64,000 bases of DNA from Echinometra lucunter (GCA_029962745.1 CM057164.1:27322144-27386143); one strand, 5' to 3'; positions 11,901 to 23,010 are shown, counted from the first letter of the stretch. Program-made: numbers and translations. The notes: generated by a model from the sequence alone, not told the origin.

Positions 11901-12152
11901 AAGAGCGCCAGTCCACACCCGTTCGGGCTGCCATAGCAATGCATGCAGGCAACGCATTGATTGCACAGTCCAACAAGAGTCGTAGACTGGCGACATCAAA
12001 AACAGGAACACAGATTCCAACATAAATTCAACGACGAATCACAATTAAAAAAATATCAAAATATTCCTGAATTGATATGTAACTTCAAGCATACCTCTTA
12101 ATATTTCTCTGATGTCTTCTTGCACACCAATTTTGGCCAAGAATTCTTCCAT
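5608..12152 (-). CDS. SAMD3-like / uncharacterised SAM-family gene, multi-exon (partial model)
   Basis: Six exon blocks on the minus strand line up in order: 12152-12095, 9922-9829, 8969-8805, 7725-7586, 6995-6943 and 5931-5608. The N-terminus starts MEEFLAKIGVQEDIREIL, like the first helix of a SAM domain. The middle carries WMKYTALRQQTKAQL, ITDIVNQFPRYRDMPQL and KKWGTFYRPRIIALAKRD. The C-terminus carries PFLFSLGEEKKPSQFF, an ESFDVLFKSHFAFKVEY motif and a terminal RSFAASI helix. From memory, this order and these motifs match the SAMD3-like proteins abundant in fish and some invertebrates, whose function is unknown. Phases agree for 9922-9829 to 8969-8805 and for the last three joints. They fail between exon 1 and 9922 and between 8805 and 7725, so at least one exon is missing in each gap. 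A domain search would settle the identity. Confidence 0.6.
6943..6995 (-). CDS. SAMD3-like gene, short exon (GALMYLIQNLP)
   Basis: The donor CCGGTAAGT is clear. Acceptor choice is uncertain because several AGs sit in GTAGAGAGATG. Using the AG at 6995-6994's upstream neighbour gives an exon of 53 bp that restores phase with both neighbours and encodes MSCSRPGALMYLIQNLP. It falls where the family has a hydrophobic 'al..LP.lf' segment. Probably real; left boundary provisional. Confidence 0.45.
7586..7725 (-). CDS. SAMD3-like gene, internal exon (KKWGTFYRPRII...)
   Basis: Donor CGGTAAG follows 7586; the best acceptor is TTGTTTTAG before 7725. The frame reads VLYPDVCDNFVKKWGTFYRP, then IIALAKRDFPAVQQVIADFE, and exits in phase 1. 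The KW-x-TFY-x-PRII-x-LAK motif is typical of the SAMD3-like group. The acceptor phase (2) does not match the previous exon's exit (0), so a short exon probably lies between 7726 and 8804. Confidence 0.65.
8593..8755. mobile_element. Intronic hairpin / small MITE
   Basis: Left arm 8593-8648 and right arm 8700-8755 are near-perfect inverted copies (TCAATATACAATGA, GATAAATAAATC, TACTTGAAGAGAC) around a ~51 bp loop. It lies within an intron of the minus-strand gene. No coding potential. Confidence 0.7.
8805..8969 (-). CDS. SAMD3-like gene, internal exon (VEWMKYTALRQQ...)
   Basis: Acceptor TTTACAG precedes 8969 and donor GTAAGT follows 8805. The exon is 165 bp, 55 codons, phase 0 to 0. It follows the previous exon in frame and ends PRYRDMPQL, the family's conserved 'yPr..d.p.l' segment. 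Likely largely helical. Confidence 0.7.
9829..9922 (-). CDS. SAMD3-like gene, internal exon (YPGTDEKTTLAKE...)
   Basis: Acceptor AACTTCAG precedes 9922 and donor GTAAGTAA follows 9829. The 94 bp exon takes one base to finish an Arg codon and then reads 31 codons, YPGTDEKTTLAKEIVQTWPA onward, ending QGH in phase 0. The R/YPG, LAKEIV and W/FP motifs match the conserved region after the SAM domain as I remember it in SAMD3-like proteins. Confidence 0.65.
11190..11455. mobile_element. Short TIR element with 8 bp target duplication
   Basis: Starts TGGCCGTACGCAGC and ends CTGCGTACGGCC, giving ~12 bp inverted termini. TATGTGTG occurs immediately outside both ends (11182-11189 and 11456-11463), consistent with an 8 bp target-site duplication. 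The left interior is a long G homopolymer followed by CTCGGGGGGCAGTTGCCC. The right interior holds CGGTCGCTTCGCTCCCTCGC. No ORF. An 8 bp duplication hints at a hAT- or P-like origin, but this is inference. Confidence 0.7.
12095..12152 (-). CDS. SAMD3-like gene, exon 1 (start codon)
   Basis: ATG at 12152-12150 opens a 58 bp coding stretch ending at a GTATGC donor (12094-12093), phase 1 out. The peptide MEEFLAKIGVQEDIREIL is amphipathic and SAM-like. An upstream ATG at 12180-12178 has a good Kozak context (ACCGCCATGA) and opens another frame through the same donor. I prefer the downstream ATG because its peptide resembles a SAM domain, but the upstream one could be a uORF or the true start. Confidence 0.5.
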
Positions 12153-12232
12153 CTCGAAACCGAACCTGCCGCAAATTCATGGCGGTAAATTTGTCACGTC
12201 ACGTGATCCCGAAAATCACGATATGATTGGCT
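12150..12232 (-). promoter_or_regulatory. Probable core promoter / 5' UTR of the SAMD3-like gene
   Basis: Read on the minus strand, an AGCCAATCA CCAAT box (12226-12230 is ATTGG on plus) is followed by a CACGTG E-box (12200-12205) inside ATCACGTGACGTGAC. Then comes a YY1-like CCGCCATGAAT at about 12177-12187 overlapping the upstream ATG. This spacing upstream of the start exon is typical of animal housekeeping-type promoters. No TATA box is evident at the expected distance. Confidence 0.5.
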
Positions 12233-15200
12233 AAAGTTTTAAGTCTTTCAAAAAGAATTATTTTCGCGAAACGTCTCCGACAATTTTAAATAAAAACATC
12301 GTCGAAATAAGTCTTTAAGACTTAAATAATTATAAGTCTCACATGAGTTTTAAATTTTAAGTCTCCCAAATTTAGAGAGTACTTGTTTCAAAACAAGACT
12401 CTTGAGTCGAGTTGAGTCGAGGTATAGACGTAAGGCAGAAAACACAGCGACCCCTGTCTCAATCAATAAAGTTTCCAGACTACCAGGTTCTCTCTTACCT
12501 CTTGGAGGCAGATGGTTGCTCTTATTTGAAGCAGGCTAACCGTACTTCCTCTTTGGGATTGAATCTGGATTAATCGGAACTCTTCGGCCACTTTTCGGCC
12601 CATTTCGGACTGAAAATAAAAACCCGACGTTGGGTTCGAGTCCGGTTTAGGTCGAGTTTTGACGAGGTGGAATAGTCTGAATTCCCTGATTGCCAGAGTC
12701 GACTAATGCTGGGCTAAATCTGGATTAAACCAAGGTGTTATTAACATGACTGTTAATAACTCCTTGATTAAACATAGGTTTAATATTCTGATAGAAAATG
12801 GGGTTTCGATCATTTTCATGTAGGCGTAGATTAGGGATATGGATTGAGTGTCACAAAGAGAAAAAAAAGCATTTTGTGTGAAAGGAGAGACGAGTAGATG
12901 TGCAAGAGAGTGAAGAGGTGGAGAAAGAGGAAGCATGAAATGTGGGCTTTTTTTTCTTCAGAATTTGGGGGAGCAGGAAATGCATTGTTGTAATGGCGTA
13001 TTCGTACATTAATAAACCGGCATTTAAACATGATAAAAAATGCATGGCGCAGGCTTATATCTTCACATGAAGACTCCTTTTCTTGGTTTTGGGCCTACTG
13101 GAAACGCGTTGACGATCGTGACGCGCCATAAACCGGCAAAACTTTTTGTTGGACGTCCGTTTGTATAGCAATCTATTGGACTGACCCCCCCCCCCCCTCC
13201 CACTTGGATTGAAAGGCTTGAAGATTTAGCTTTCGTGGCCATGGCCGTAGATGTCTGTCTGGATGATGGATAACCCTGGGTTGAGACCTTGGACTAGGTC
13301 CATGTTTTGTGAGGTATTTCAAAGAGAATGTTACCCATGTCACCTTAGGAGGGGACATGCATCACCCTCGATCATACCAATGATGATTGACGGGCTTGTG
13401 GTGGGACTGGTATTTGGAGACTTCTTGGATCATGGAGAACGATGGATTTATAGATCTAGACTGTGGTAAGAATAGAGTAAGAAGAACCCACCTTTAATAG
13501 TTTTCTTCCTTGGTTGTTTTTTTTTTTTAAAGTTTGGAAACTTCAATAACAAAAAAGGTTGGTCACCTTTCAACCCACTGGGGGGGGGGGGGGGGGGTTG
13601 CCTTGACAGAGCTTGATGAATGTAGCTTTGATTATAGAAAATGTATACTGGCAATGAATCAGTAGAAAGTTTTCCGTCCCGCGGGAGCAAAAATAATCCC
13701 AGTACTCCATCCTTAAATATATAATGATACTAAAATGCAATTCTCTCTGCTGAGGATTCACAATTCAATACCGGCTTCATGTTGATTAATGTTCGGTCTG
13801 AGATTAGTTGCAGAACATGGAAAAGGGGATTAAGATGGGGGAGATATGAACCTTTAAAAAAGGATTAAGGATAATGGATGTCTATTTAATTAATGGATGT
13901 CTGTTTAATTAATGGAAATTTATGGCGGATATTGCCTTCTTGGAAGGCTGGGCTGTGTAGCATTCCTCTCCTTTAAATTTCGTTCCGAATGCTTCAGGTG
14001 GTAATACTTGAACATTTCAGTGGAACATTATCCCCAAGCAGCCTTTTATGTCAAGACATCCTCGGTGGAGATCAGAAGAAATTCAAGGAGCAAAGTGACC
14101 TTCTCCAGAGCTTTCCTAGCCCTACCTTGGCTTCTGTACTGTGATGTATTGCGTTTTGATCTTATCTTAATCCCATCCACCGTGTGCGACGTAAAGCCAC
14201 CAAAATTAATATTTTATCCCTTTTCCTCACAAAATTTCATTTTTCCCTACCTGTAATTCAAGCCCAGCTTTCTCCTTGTCTTTTGTTGTGGTTATTTGAG
14301 GTGGCATTGGCCTTTTGTCATGAAGGGATTTGGACATGTAAACCCAATCTGTCAATGCACACAAAGCCCTTAGAAAAGTGTTGACCTGACAGAATCGTGT
14401 GGGACCAACGCCGTTTTGATAAGGTGGGACTATGGGCTGTCGAGACTTGCCCTTTTTTCTTTTTTCCCCCTTAAAGATGACAGAATATAACGAATGTGTT
14501 ATTATAAAGCATGCATGTGTTGTTTTTGTACTCGGCCAGCAGGGAATTTTTTTTTTCTGCAAAAGATTTGATTATGCTTATTTTGTCCTCAAGCGGAGTT
14601 TTCAAAGCTTTCTTGAACTAGAAGAGAAGCGTTGATTGAAAGACGAATCTTATAGAAGTTATGTGGAAATATGGATGAAAGAGTAGCAAGCAGCTAGACT
14701 AATAATTTTGTATTAATTTTGCTGGGGGAGGGGGAAGAATTTGCAGGGGTCCATTGGCCGCATTGACACCGTGGACGACCAGACAGAGGACAAGTTGGTT
14801 TTTTTTTGGTGCGGTTCCGCAAGCCCCAAATACGCGATCATGATTGAGGGGGGAGGGGGGGGGGGGGGGGGGGTTGCAGCTGCGTCTTATCTTTTACTTT
14901 CTATGCAAGATACCTCACATATTTCAAAGTCACGTATTACTGCTTATTTGGTTCCCATATCCTTGTAATTACATCATAACAACAATTCATTTTCTTTGTA
15001 TAGTCATATAATAAAGTGTCCCTTCATGCATTCATGTGGGCACTTTTTTCTCTGTGTTACTTACTGTCTCCGTGCAATTGTCTTCAAGAGAGAAACTATT
15101 CATGTTACTAAGAATCTCGGGGGAATATTACGCATCCACTTTTAAAGAATATGAGACGCCTTCAAAAATGTCCGAAACACCGGTGCCGAACTTTCCTCAA

Positions 15201-15295
15201 GATCCATTTTGCACAGTTCCCTTGGTGTACCATTTACGTACCCTTCTTGAGGTCGCGATGTGAATCATCCTCACATTCGCCCAAAACAAACTCAC

Positions 15296-15375
15296 CTGTT
15301 TTCGATCAAGCAAAGAGACAGCGTCGAAATCCTTCTATTTACACCGGGAATATCAACAGAAACGGGACAATCCTT
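15296..15375 (-). CDS. Candidate exon, copy A (DCPVSVDIPGVNRRIST...)
   Basis: 80 bp block with acceptor CTTTCAAG and a consensus donor CAG/GTGAGT. It encodes 26 residues starting KDCPVSVDIPGVNRRISTLS, phase 0 to 2. It is identical in copy B (28405-28484) although the flanks differ by several indels, which argues for coding constraint. Family not recognised; the alternating hydrophobic pattern suggests beta strands. Confidence 0.5.
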
Positions 15376-15808
15376 CTTGAAAGTCCCCCAGGATTAGCTC
15401 TTACGATCCTGAAGTGTGGGTTGGAAAAGGGACAGAAATCTTACCATGTTTAAAGGGTGATTCGATATCTGGTCGTGACAAAAATATAATTCTCATAGAA
15501 TCAAACGACTGCTTAACAGGAAACAAATCTGTTATTCGCTTATCTGTTTCAATAGAAATTAAGATAATTTCTCAGCATTTTAAAAATCAGTTCAAAAGAA
15601 GACCAAATTAATACCTAGTCTATATCATGTATGTTGTTTGTGCGATTTTCAGTGGATTTATCGATGTAATCATCCATTAAGAGCATGTCATTTTTGAAGG
15701 CCAAACAATATGACAAAATCACCTTTTTTCAGTATGATTATCAATTTCGACATGGTGGAATGGCTTCAAGTCTGTTCCTTCCGATATTCACTCAGAGCTT
15801 GATATCAC

Positions 15809-15958
15809 CTTTAAACATTTTATACACGGAGAGCTTTTCCTCGCCAGGAATAGCAAGGATTGTGTGCCTTTCTGTAGCAGCACTATTTGCTTGGAGGACG
15901 GCAAGGTAGAGTCCTTTGACAGAGCAGGCAACAATCTGCAGTTGGTTCCATCCCCTCT
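15809..15958 (-). CDS. Candidate exon, copy A (GWNQLQIVACSVKGLYLAV...)
   Basis: 150 bp block with acceptor TTGAACAG and donor AAG/GTGATA, phase 1 to 1. It encodes RGWNQLQIVACSVKGLYLAV, then ERHTILAIPGEEKLSVYKMF. It looks like one or two blades of a beta-propeller (WD40, NHL or CNH-like), but I cannot name the family. Copy B (28918-29067) has the same length with three substitutions (V to A, G to E, one silent) and no indels, in an otherwise indel-rich region. If the donor is not used, the frame ends shortly after, differently in the two copies. Confidence 0.55.
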
Positions 15959-17522
15959 CTGTTCAAGTCCACGAACCCTTTTGTACCTTTGAATGAGAGC
16001 AATAATATTTATCCCTAGGGGGTTTCAGGAAGAAGCTTTTGTGCTTCGGATGCGTCGTATCACTCACAATTGTATGAATAGATGATTAATTTCACGATGT
16101 CGTGGATGAGGGAACCAGCCAAATTGGTTTATCAGGGTTTCTTTCATTGAAGGCTATTGTATGCACAATCATGGGTGATGATAGGAAGGAATATGCTCAA
16201 TGATCATGAAGGTTGTATAAGTACAAGTTTGGTTAGGAGTTCCCGTCTTTCGATTTAAAAATTGCTTCCATTTCCCCTAATCCAGCCACCTTCTTTTCTC
16301 ACCCTCTTGTTATATTCTCCAGTTTTTCATTGTTGGTCACTGTCTTTACTCTTTCCGTCATGGCTGTCCATTTCTAAATATCTCCTTTTAGTTTGATTGT
16401 TATCAATGTGACCGTATCAGAGTTCAGGTTTGGAATGAACAGTATCAGTCATTGAGTTACTCCGTCGGCAGGTATACTGTTAAATCCATTTTCCTCCTTC
16501 TAAAATTAGCTCCATTTTATCCTTACAAAGTACGAACATGACTAATGGGCAAGTGTAGTTGCTCTCACTTTAATTGAAGAACACCATTTATCATTTTTAC
16601 AATATACCACACAAATCACATGAATGATGGATCCATTGTATTGGCAGAAGGTTTAATGGATTTTTCTTATATGTACAATATTTAATGTTACACAGATCAA
16701 AGCACAACTTCTTTGTATTAAGTATGTTCAGTGCAAACCCCGTTGTGTAATTTGAAAGACACTGCATCATAACATCTGCTTGTGCAAGTAATTGAAAATT
16801 GTGCACTGCGTTATAGAGGTACACCACCGAATCAAATGAGCGTTTATGGATGTTGTAAGGTTTCTTTTCTTTTTGATAAACTGTGATCATATACCATTGT
16901 CCTCTCTGAGGAGTGGGTGATTTTATGATAATAGACAGTGATAGAGGCGTCCTCTGCAAACAGTCATCAGCTATAATTCCGCACTACTGACAAACCGTGT
17001 AAATGCTAGAGCTTATGAAGCGTGGTGTTATCTGTGTCTTCTTTCTTGTCTCAATCTAAGGAGTGTACATTGATGATCAATCGTTCCTTCCTTCCAACCA
17101 GAGTTTTAAACGCATCCCATCCTGTTATCCGATTTGACCATGCCCCAATCAAGAATAAAACTAGGAATTTTCATCTCCTTTTTCTTTCCCATATTTCGCG
17201 TAATATTTTACAGTCATCCCGGGTGTAGTCTTGAAAATATTTTTTCACTAAAGAATATTCGTTTATAGTTCTATGCCTTCAAAAATCCTCCCTGTTGTAT
17301 ATAATTTTCCCTAAAATGTTATTCTATAGCATTCTGTCTAGCTGCATTTCATTTTTCCATTTTCCCCATGAACCGCCCTTTAGCATCGTTCATTATCGTT
17401 TATTCCTTCGTTCTGCAGTGTTTGGATATTGGGAAACTTGAATCTACCCATTAATGAACTCTTTCCAACATAAGCATGATAAGCCATAAATCTGTTGCAG
17501 TTTCAGATACAGTGGAACTTAC

Positions 17523-17641
17523 TTTACATAGTTTCAGTCTCGTTTCGCCATCCAATTTCTGATTTCTGTTGGTTTCATTTCATCATCAGTCTTCTCTTTC
17601 TTACTCCTCTTGATGGTTCTTTAATTCCCCGTCTCACCTCT
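17523..17641 (-). pseudogene. Candidate exon, copy A: frame broken by three indels
   Basis: Equivalent of the intact 118 bp exon at 30637-30754. Relative to that copy it carries one deletion and two insertions, net +1, so the frame stops early. This is either a sequencing/assembly error in one haplotype or a true allelic difference. Acceptor and donor are unchanged. Confidence 0.45.
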
Positions 17642-20600
17642 CTGCTCATTCAATCAAGATATCAATGAATAGAAGATACATGTAGACGGAATTGCAATCC
17701 TGTCCGATAAATGGGACCCCGTTGTTATACCATGCCCGGTGAAATGGGATGGAACGTGTATTCCCTGCGTTACTTTTCAATAGCGTTATTATAAACCGAT
17801 AACGCCGGTCATTGTTGGAGAAGATTACTGATTTATCCAGGCACGTCAGACCAAATAATAAAAATGCGATTGAGAAAGATTTGCGGTTTGGAATAGAATT
17901 GTACTTCTATCTTCATGATATAGCCTGGTTTCATATCTTTCGAAGAAGTTCTAATTTCTTATATCTTTTTGTTCGATCCGAGTACTAGGTACTAGTACTT
18001 TCGCGATCACGCGACACCGTTACATACTTATTTACTATTCGTGTATGAAGATTGCTCAATTATTCAAATTAACCATGTCTGCAGTAGGCCTGCACTAGGG
18101 TACCATATTCTAATCACTTTTGTGAATTTTATAATACTTCATGGAGTTAGAGATAAGACTATCAAGATCGAAATCTAGGTGAACTTTTGCACCCGGTAAT
18201 CAGCCAATCATTGGCAAACAATAGCCCAAACTCTAGGGGAAGAAAAAATGAGAATGAAGCGATGAGTGCTATTTGTCAGTGTGGTTGAATCTATTTATTT
18301 TTCAATATTCCGCCATGGGGATATTTGTGGAGATGTTTACTATTGTACAGTGATTGTATTCCTTGTTTGGTACATGGTTCGAGGCATCAGTCTAAGATCC
18401 TGCCAGGAAATCTTTTAATCTTATGTCGCCAAACAAAATCTGCTTATTAGCTTTATTACACCATCACATTTCACTGCAGCTGACTGCTCCATTACATTGG
18501 CGATCTTTTCCAACATTGGACATGTTGGAAAAGATTACTAATGTCTGAATGTAACGGCAATTTGCTAAAGACTTATTGTAACTTCTACATAACTATGTTC
18601 ATTTTAACAAGCTTTAGGGGACTAAATACTTACGAGAGCTTTGTTTGTATGAAATTCATGACACCCAGTTATATAGAAGTTGAATTATTAGTCACGCCGA
18701 ATTAAGTTAATGAATTCTACAGCATAGTTAGCATTTTGAATGTTGTTCAAATCATGGCATTTGCCAATTTCAGAGTTCAGAGTCGTCGTTTCCCTCATGG
18801 CCACGGACATGTTCTGCTATACTTAAACTTTCAGCCATTTTCTAACATATTTATTCTAATTTTGTAGGTATTCCCCATTTAGATTCTGGTAGCTCTCACA
18901 ATCGACTTCGGCAGGCTAATATTTGTAACAAATGACAAGCATTCGAGCCCGTCGTCGGCGACAATGTTCCTCTGGAATTTATTCGGTCACCCACCCTCTG
19001 TATACGAGGACCATGTCTATAATCTCTGAAAATTGTCTGACTTGTTATCCTAACTTCATTGACGACGTCCCATAGGACTAGGGGCGAATCGTGATTGCCC
19101 TTTCCTTATTTCAATTCAATGCCCCCCCCCCCCCCCTTCATCAGCTCCATTTCCCAAATCTCTTTATGCTCTGGAATCCAAGTAACACGCCAAGGGACCT
19201 AACTGACAAGGAGGAAGAATCAAGAAAGAAACACGAAGAACGTCAGAAGAACTCGTTTTGATTTAAAGCTAGACGAATGAAATCATTTTGAACTTGGGAT
19301 CGTGTTACAAATTGCTTCGGTACCTAGCCGTCATGAATCAAGGCAGATTTGCAACGCTGCTCCGTTTGCAACTCGGCATCATCAATTTTCCAATTCAATT
19401 ATACTTTTCTGGAAGCCTTTCGATTTCTCTCTCCCCTCTCTTTCTCTCCCTTTCTTTCTTATTTCCTTTTCTGCCGCATACTCTTTTTATATCCAACTGC
19501 CCTTACAGTTTTATATTCGTTATTCCAGAGGTGTGAACAAATGTGGTGATCAAGAAGTGTATACAATATATCTTCTCTATCGGCGTGTGACGTGATGGAT
19601 TGTTTAATAACGTCTAGCCGGCCTACAGCAACTTGAACAATTCTTTGCATAATATGATTGTAACACAATTCAAGAACATATATCTTACTCGGACGGGAAT
19701 GATTTTGTGTAGGAAATATCATATTCACTACCGTTCCCTTGTTAAATTTTAACCCCCCGGTTCCATTGCCTCCTCTCGCAGCTTCGTACTTCATGCTTGT
19801 ACAGTCTTCAGAAAGTATTTACATGTTACAACATTCAATATCAAGTGATTATGACTCACACAAATAATTATGTAAAGTTGGAGACGATGCCCTAGATTCG
19901 TTGTTAAAGTTTGCTTAATCCCGTCGAAGCTGTGCGTAAAGTGTCGTCACAAAGCAGCGGTTATTACCTAGGTGTAAACAGGGAGATGTCCTTGTGATAT
20001 TTCTAACAAATATTACCATCGTCGCACTCCCATGTCTCAAGATCTGTATCGCTATTTTGGGTAAACACTTCCTTGAGTTTGATTGATGTCTTTCGACTCA
20101 TCTTCATAACACCCACATTGTGTCATGAACAATTAGTGTGGTCAAATAGTATGTGATGTCTATGAAGTATGTGGACACTGCATTGCACTGAGTGTGAATT
20201 TTCGGCAAATCTTCTGTAAAGCTTTATAAACAACAGGAATGTGTTTAGAAAATAATGTATTTTCAAATGGAGTTGCGAATTTGTTAAACATTACTTTTGC
20301 ACCATTGTGAGGTATTATCAATCACATTGCATTACCTGTCATCAGCTCTTAAAACCTGTAGTTATTCTTTCAATATTTTATTATCTATTTTCAGACCTTT
20401 CTGCCTCTCTCGCTCTCCATCACCTCACCTTTTTCTTACTATCTCTTTATCTATGTTTATATCGGTTCCCCTTTCTATTTCATTATCCTTCCACTGTGTA
20501 CGTTCCCATTTCTTCATTCTCTACTCAGATCTGCCATTCTCTTCTCTTCTAGAGGGGGGGGGGGGGGTCTTAATTAGCTCTGCCCACCACCTTGCTTCCA

Positions 20601-21512
20601 AACATTTTCTTTTCTTAGATGTTTTTGCATATGGGTTAAGAAATACGAAATGTCATGGCCATATAGTTTTAGCCAACGGGTGACACAATATTATTGTAAA
20701 ACTACAAGCATATTTTCAGTAAATTGTGTTTTTAGAAATTTTCGCTGCGAGCACTCAGTCTGGCTTATCACTTCTGTAACAGGTTCTATGTTTGTATAGC
20801 GAGGGTAGTTATAGTATGGAGGGGTTTAAATGCACAAAAAGGATAATTAGAGGAGGAAGAGAAAGAGAGAAAGAGTGTGTGTGAGAGAGAGAGAGAGAGG
20901 GAGAGAGAGAGGGGGGGGGGGGGGCGGAGGCCGGAGGGGGAGGGGGAATAATGATTCAAGATAAATGATGAGCATCCCTTGTCGTGTGCTAATTTTTAAT
21001 CCACCCCAGGTCTGGCCCTCAAATTTGTGTTCTCAAGTTAAGACAAATGCTTCCTCTTAACACGGAGCACAGGGTCTGAAATATCCAGACTGGTAGCCTA
21101 TAGCTCGCGTAGGTCTTGCGCTATCATGGCTGTAGTAACTCACAGATGGAGCTGGGTTAGACTTGACTCAAGGCGCAATGCTTTTTGGTTAAATATCAAG
21201 ATTAGAGTCTGCTCTCGCAGACTAGGCATAACATGTGGAACCCCAAAGGAACTTGGATTACAACTTGACATAGGGTCTCAGGTTTCGCCTCCATTTTAAT
21301 CCGACAATATTTTGCTACAACGTTTCGAAAGTTTTGTCACGTACTTTCTTTATGTACCCACCACTCTCCTGCTCTCTTGTCATTTTTTTAGCTACCTCTT
21401 GGTCGTGGGAATGTTGCGAGAGGCTAGGCTAGAACTCCCAAATTGCAATTTCTGGCTCAAGAATAACACTTAGGAGAGTGAAAGGTCAAAGTTTTCTCCT
21501 CCTGTCAACCAG

Positions 21513-21595
21513 GGCAACGACACATTCTTCCCTCGACCATGTTTTCATAATTTCATTTGTCACATTTTTGGATGTCTTAACACCAATAAATTCAG
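21513..21595 (+). CDS. Exon-like block of ambiguous strand, copy A
   Basis: On plus, a strong acceptor (TCTCCTCCTGTCAACCAG) and donor (TTCAG/GTGACG) bound 83 bp, phase 0 to 2, starting GNDTFFPRPCFHNFICHIFG. Identical in copy B at 34617-34699. However, the opposite strand across about 21480-21665 is also open and protein-like (for example SWGKLFVSKFSSPEFIGVKT) but lacks clear splice sites. Strand undecided. Confidence 0.3.
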
Positions 21596-22931
21596 GTGAC
21601 GAAAATTTTGAAACAAAAAGCTTTCCCCAACTATTAAAGATGTTATTCAGCATTCTACAATTGACTTCAGGGTAGTTGATTTACTCATTAATTCAGCCTC
21701 AGAAGGCAAAGACTGGAAGCATCCATTTTCATATTTTAAGCACAAATGCACGTCTTGTTAGAAGAACATATGAAATACAAACACCGTACCTGCACTATTT
21801 AGTCATGTAAGCTGGTTTCATACTCATATCTAGAGAGTAATCTTAAACATTCATATGCCCTTGAACATGTTGAAGGTGTCAATCATGAAATAGCACTATT
21901 GTCTACTAATTTGTACATCAAAACTCAATGACAACACAAATGCTTTTGTTTTTGGTATTTTTTTTTTCAGTTCATAATGATAGTACTGAATGTGAGGTAC
22001 TAAATCAAAAGCGGATACAGTCTATTTTATTGACATGCATGCATGTTTTATTTGATCATAAAGAATAACAATAAAATTGAGTTGGGAGTATGGAATAGAA
22101 GGGCACTTCTGTAAAACATGTCATTATGGGCGCACGTGAGAGGAAAAACAACAACAAACAAACGTATAAAATCAATGTAATTTCATATCAAGTGGAAGCA
22201 TTTTATTGTGAAAATTACGCTTAAATAGTACGAATTTCAGACAAACTACTTGCATGAGATTGATTGATATTCTCCCATAAAAACTGTCGACAATTCCGGA
22301 TAGGATAACATATTCACTTCGATTGTCATTACGAGTTTATTCAACCGCTCTTGAATTCAAATTAAGAATGGTGTTCAATCGCTTCTCATGACAGTCAACC
22401 CACGTTATGCACTTGCGGAGTCAATGTACCGAAAAATTGATAACCATTCTTAAAGGTACACCCGGGAACGGTTTGAAATTCAGATTTGGAGTGATAACTT
22501 AACCAAGAGGCTAAACTGCAGCGAATTTAGTTTCTAGTCCCGTTCATGTAATTCTTAGGCCTATTTAGAAAATAAATAATAAGGGGGGGGGGGGGTAAAT
22601 AAATTACAAAAATCAAACAATGTGAACAAAATGATTTCTTTTAATGTGTATTTATATAACGATTTGGAGAGAAAGAACAAAAATTATGAAATTGTGCGTT
22701 GATTTTGTATTTTTACGGCTTGCAAACATCAATCTTTACATTTCATGTCGATACTTTTTAAACCGATGGACTATGACCCTTCAAATGCACTGGCTTTAAG
22801 TATTATATTACACACACATGGCTTGAGCGTTTGATGTGTTTGTGTAATAAATGGTGCATTTTCCCTGCTCATGGGATCTTTCTTTTTCGATCGCTTAAGC
22901 ATGAATCGAATTGCACAAAAAGAAAATTTAC

Positions 22932-23010
22932 CTTCTGCTTCATTTGTGATATCGTTACAAACTCGGGGAAACTCAAAGGTGTCAAGATAGTTTATGGCAA
23001 TAACGATTTT
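22932..23010 (-). CDS. Candidate exon, copy A (KIVIAINYLDTFEFPRVCND...)
   Basis: 79 bp block with acceptor GTGCTTTTTAAAG and donor AAG/GTAAAT, phase 0 to 1, encoding KIVIAINYLDTFEFPRVCND then ITNEAE. It is identical in copy B (35998-36076). The 'a.NYLd..ef......neaE' pattern weakly recalls the C-terminal helices of BTB/KCTD or Skp1-type folds, but the match is too short to name. It lies upstream of the other minus-strand candidate exons and could be part of the same gene. Confidence 0.5.

Noticed and set aside
1507..12390. One ~10.9 kb transposon bounded by the inverted TACTCTCTAAATTT repeats, carrying the SAMD3-like gene
   Set aside because: The left copy is itself a complete palindromic unit, there is no transposase inside and no matching target duplication, so two separate copies of a small repeat are more likely.
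13251..13469. 72-residue plus frame conserved in copy B (26338-26571)
   Set aside because: Differs between copies by a frameshift near the start and by a non-silent change; no splice signals or family match. Weak evidence only.
16597..16959. 120-residue minus-strand frame in copy A
   Set aside because: Broken by an indel in copy B, low-complexity in parts, no recognisable motif; a frame of this length can occur by chance in 64 kb.
18508..18536. Short palindrome TTTTCCAACATTGG / CATGTTGGAAAAG (also at about 31619)
   Set aside because: 12 bp arms only, no flanking context to give it a function; could be chance.
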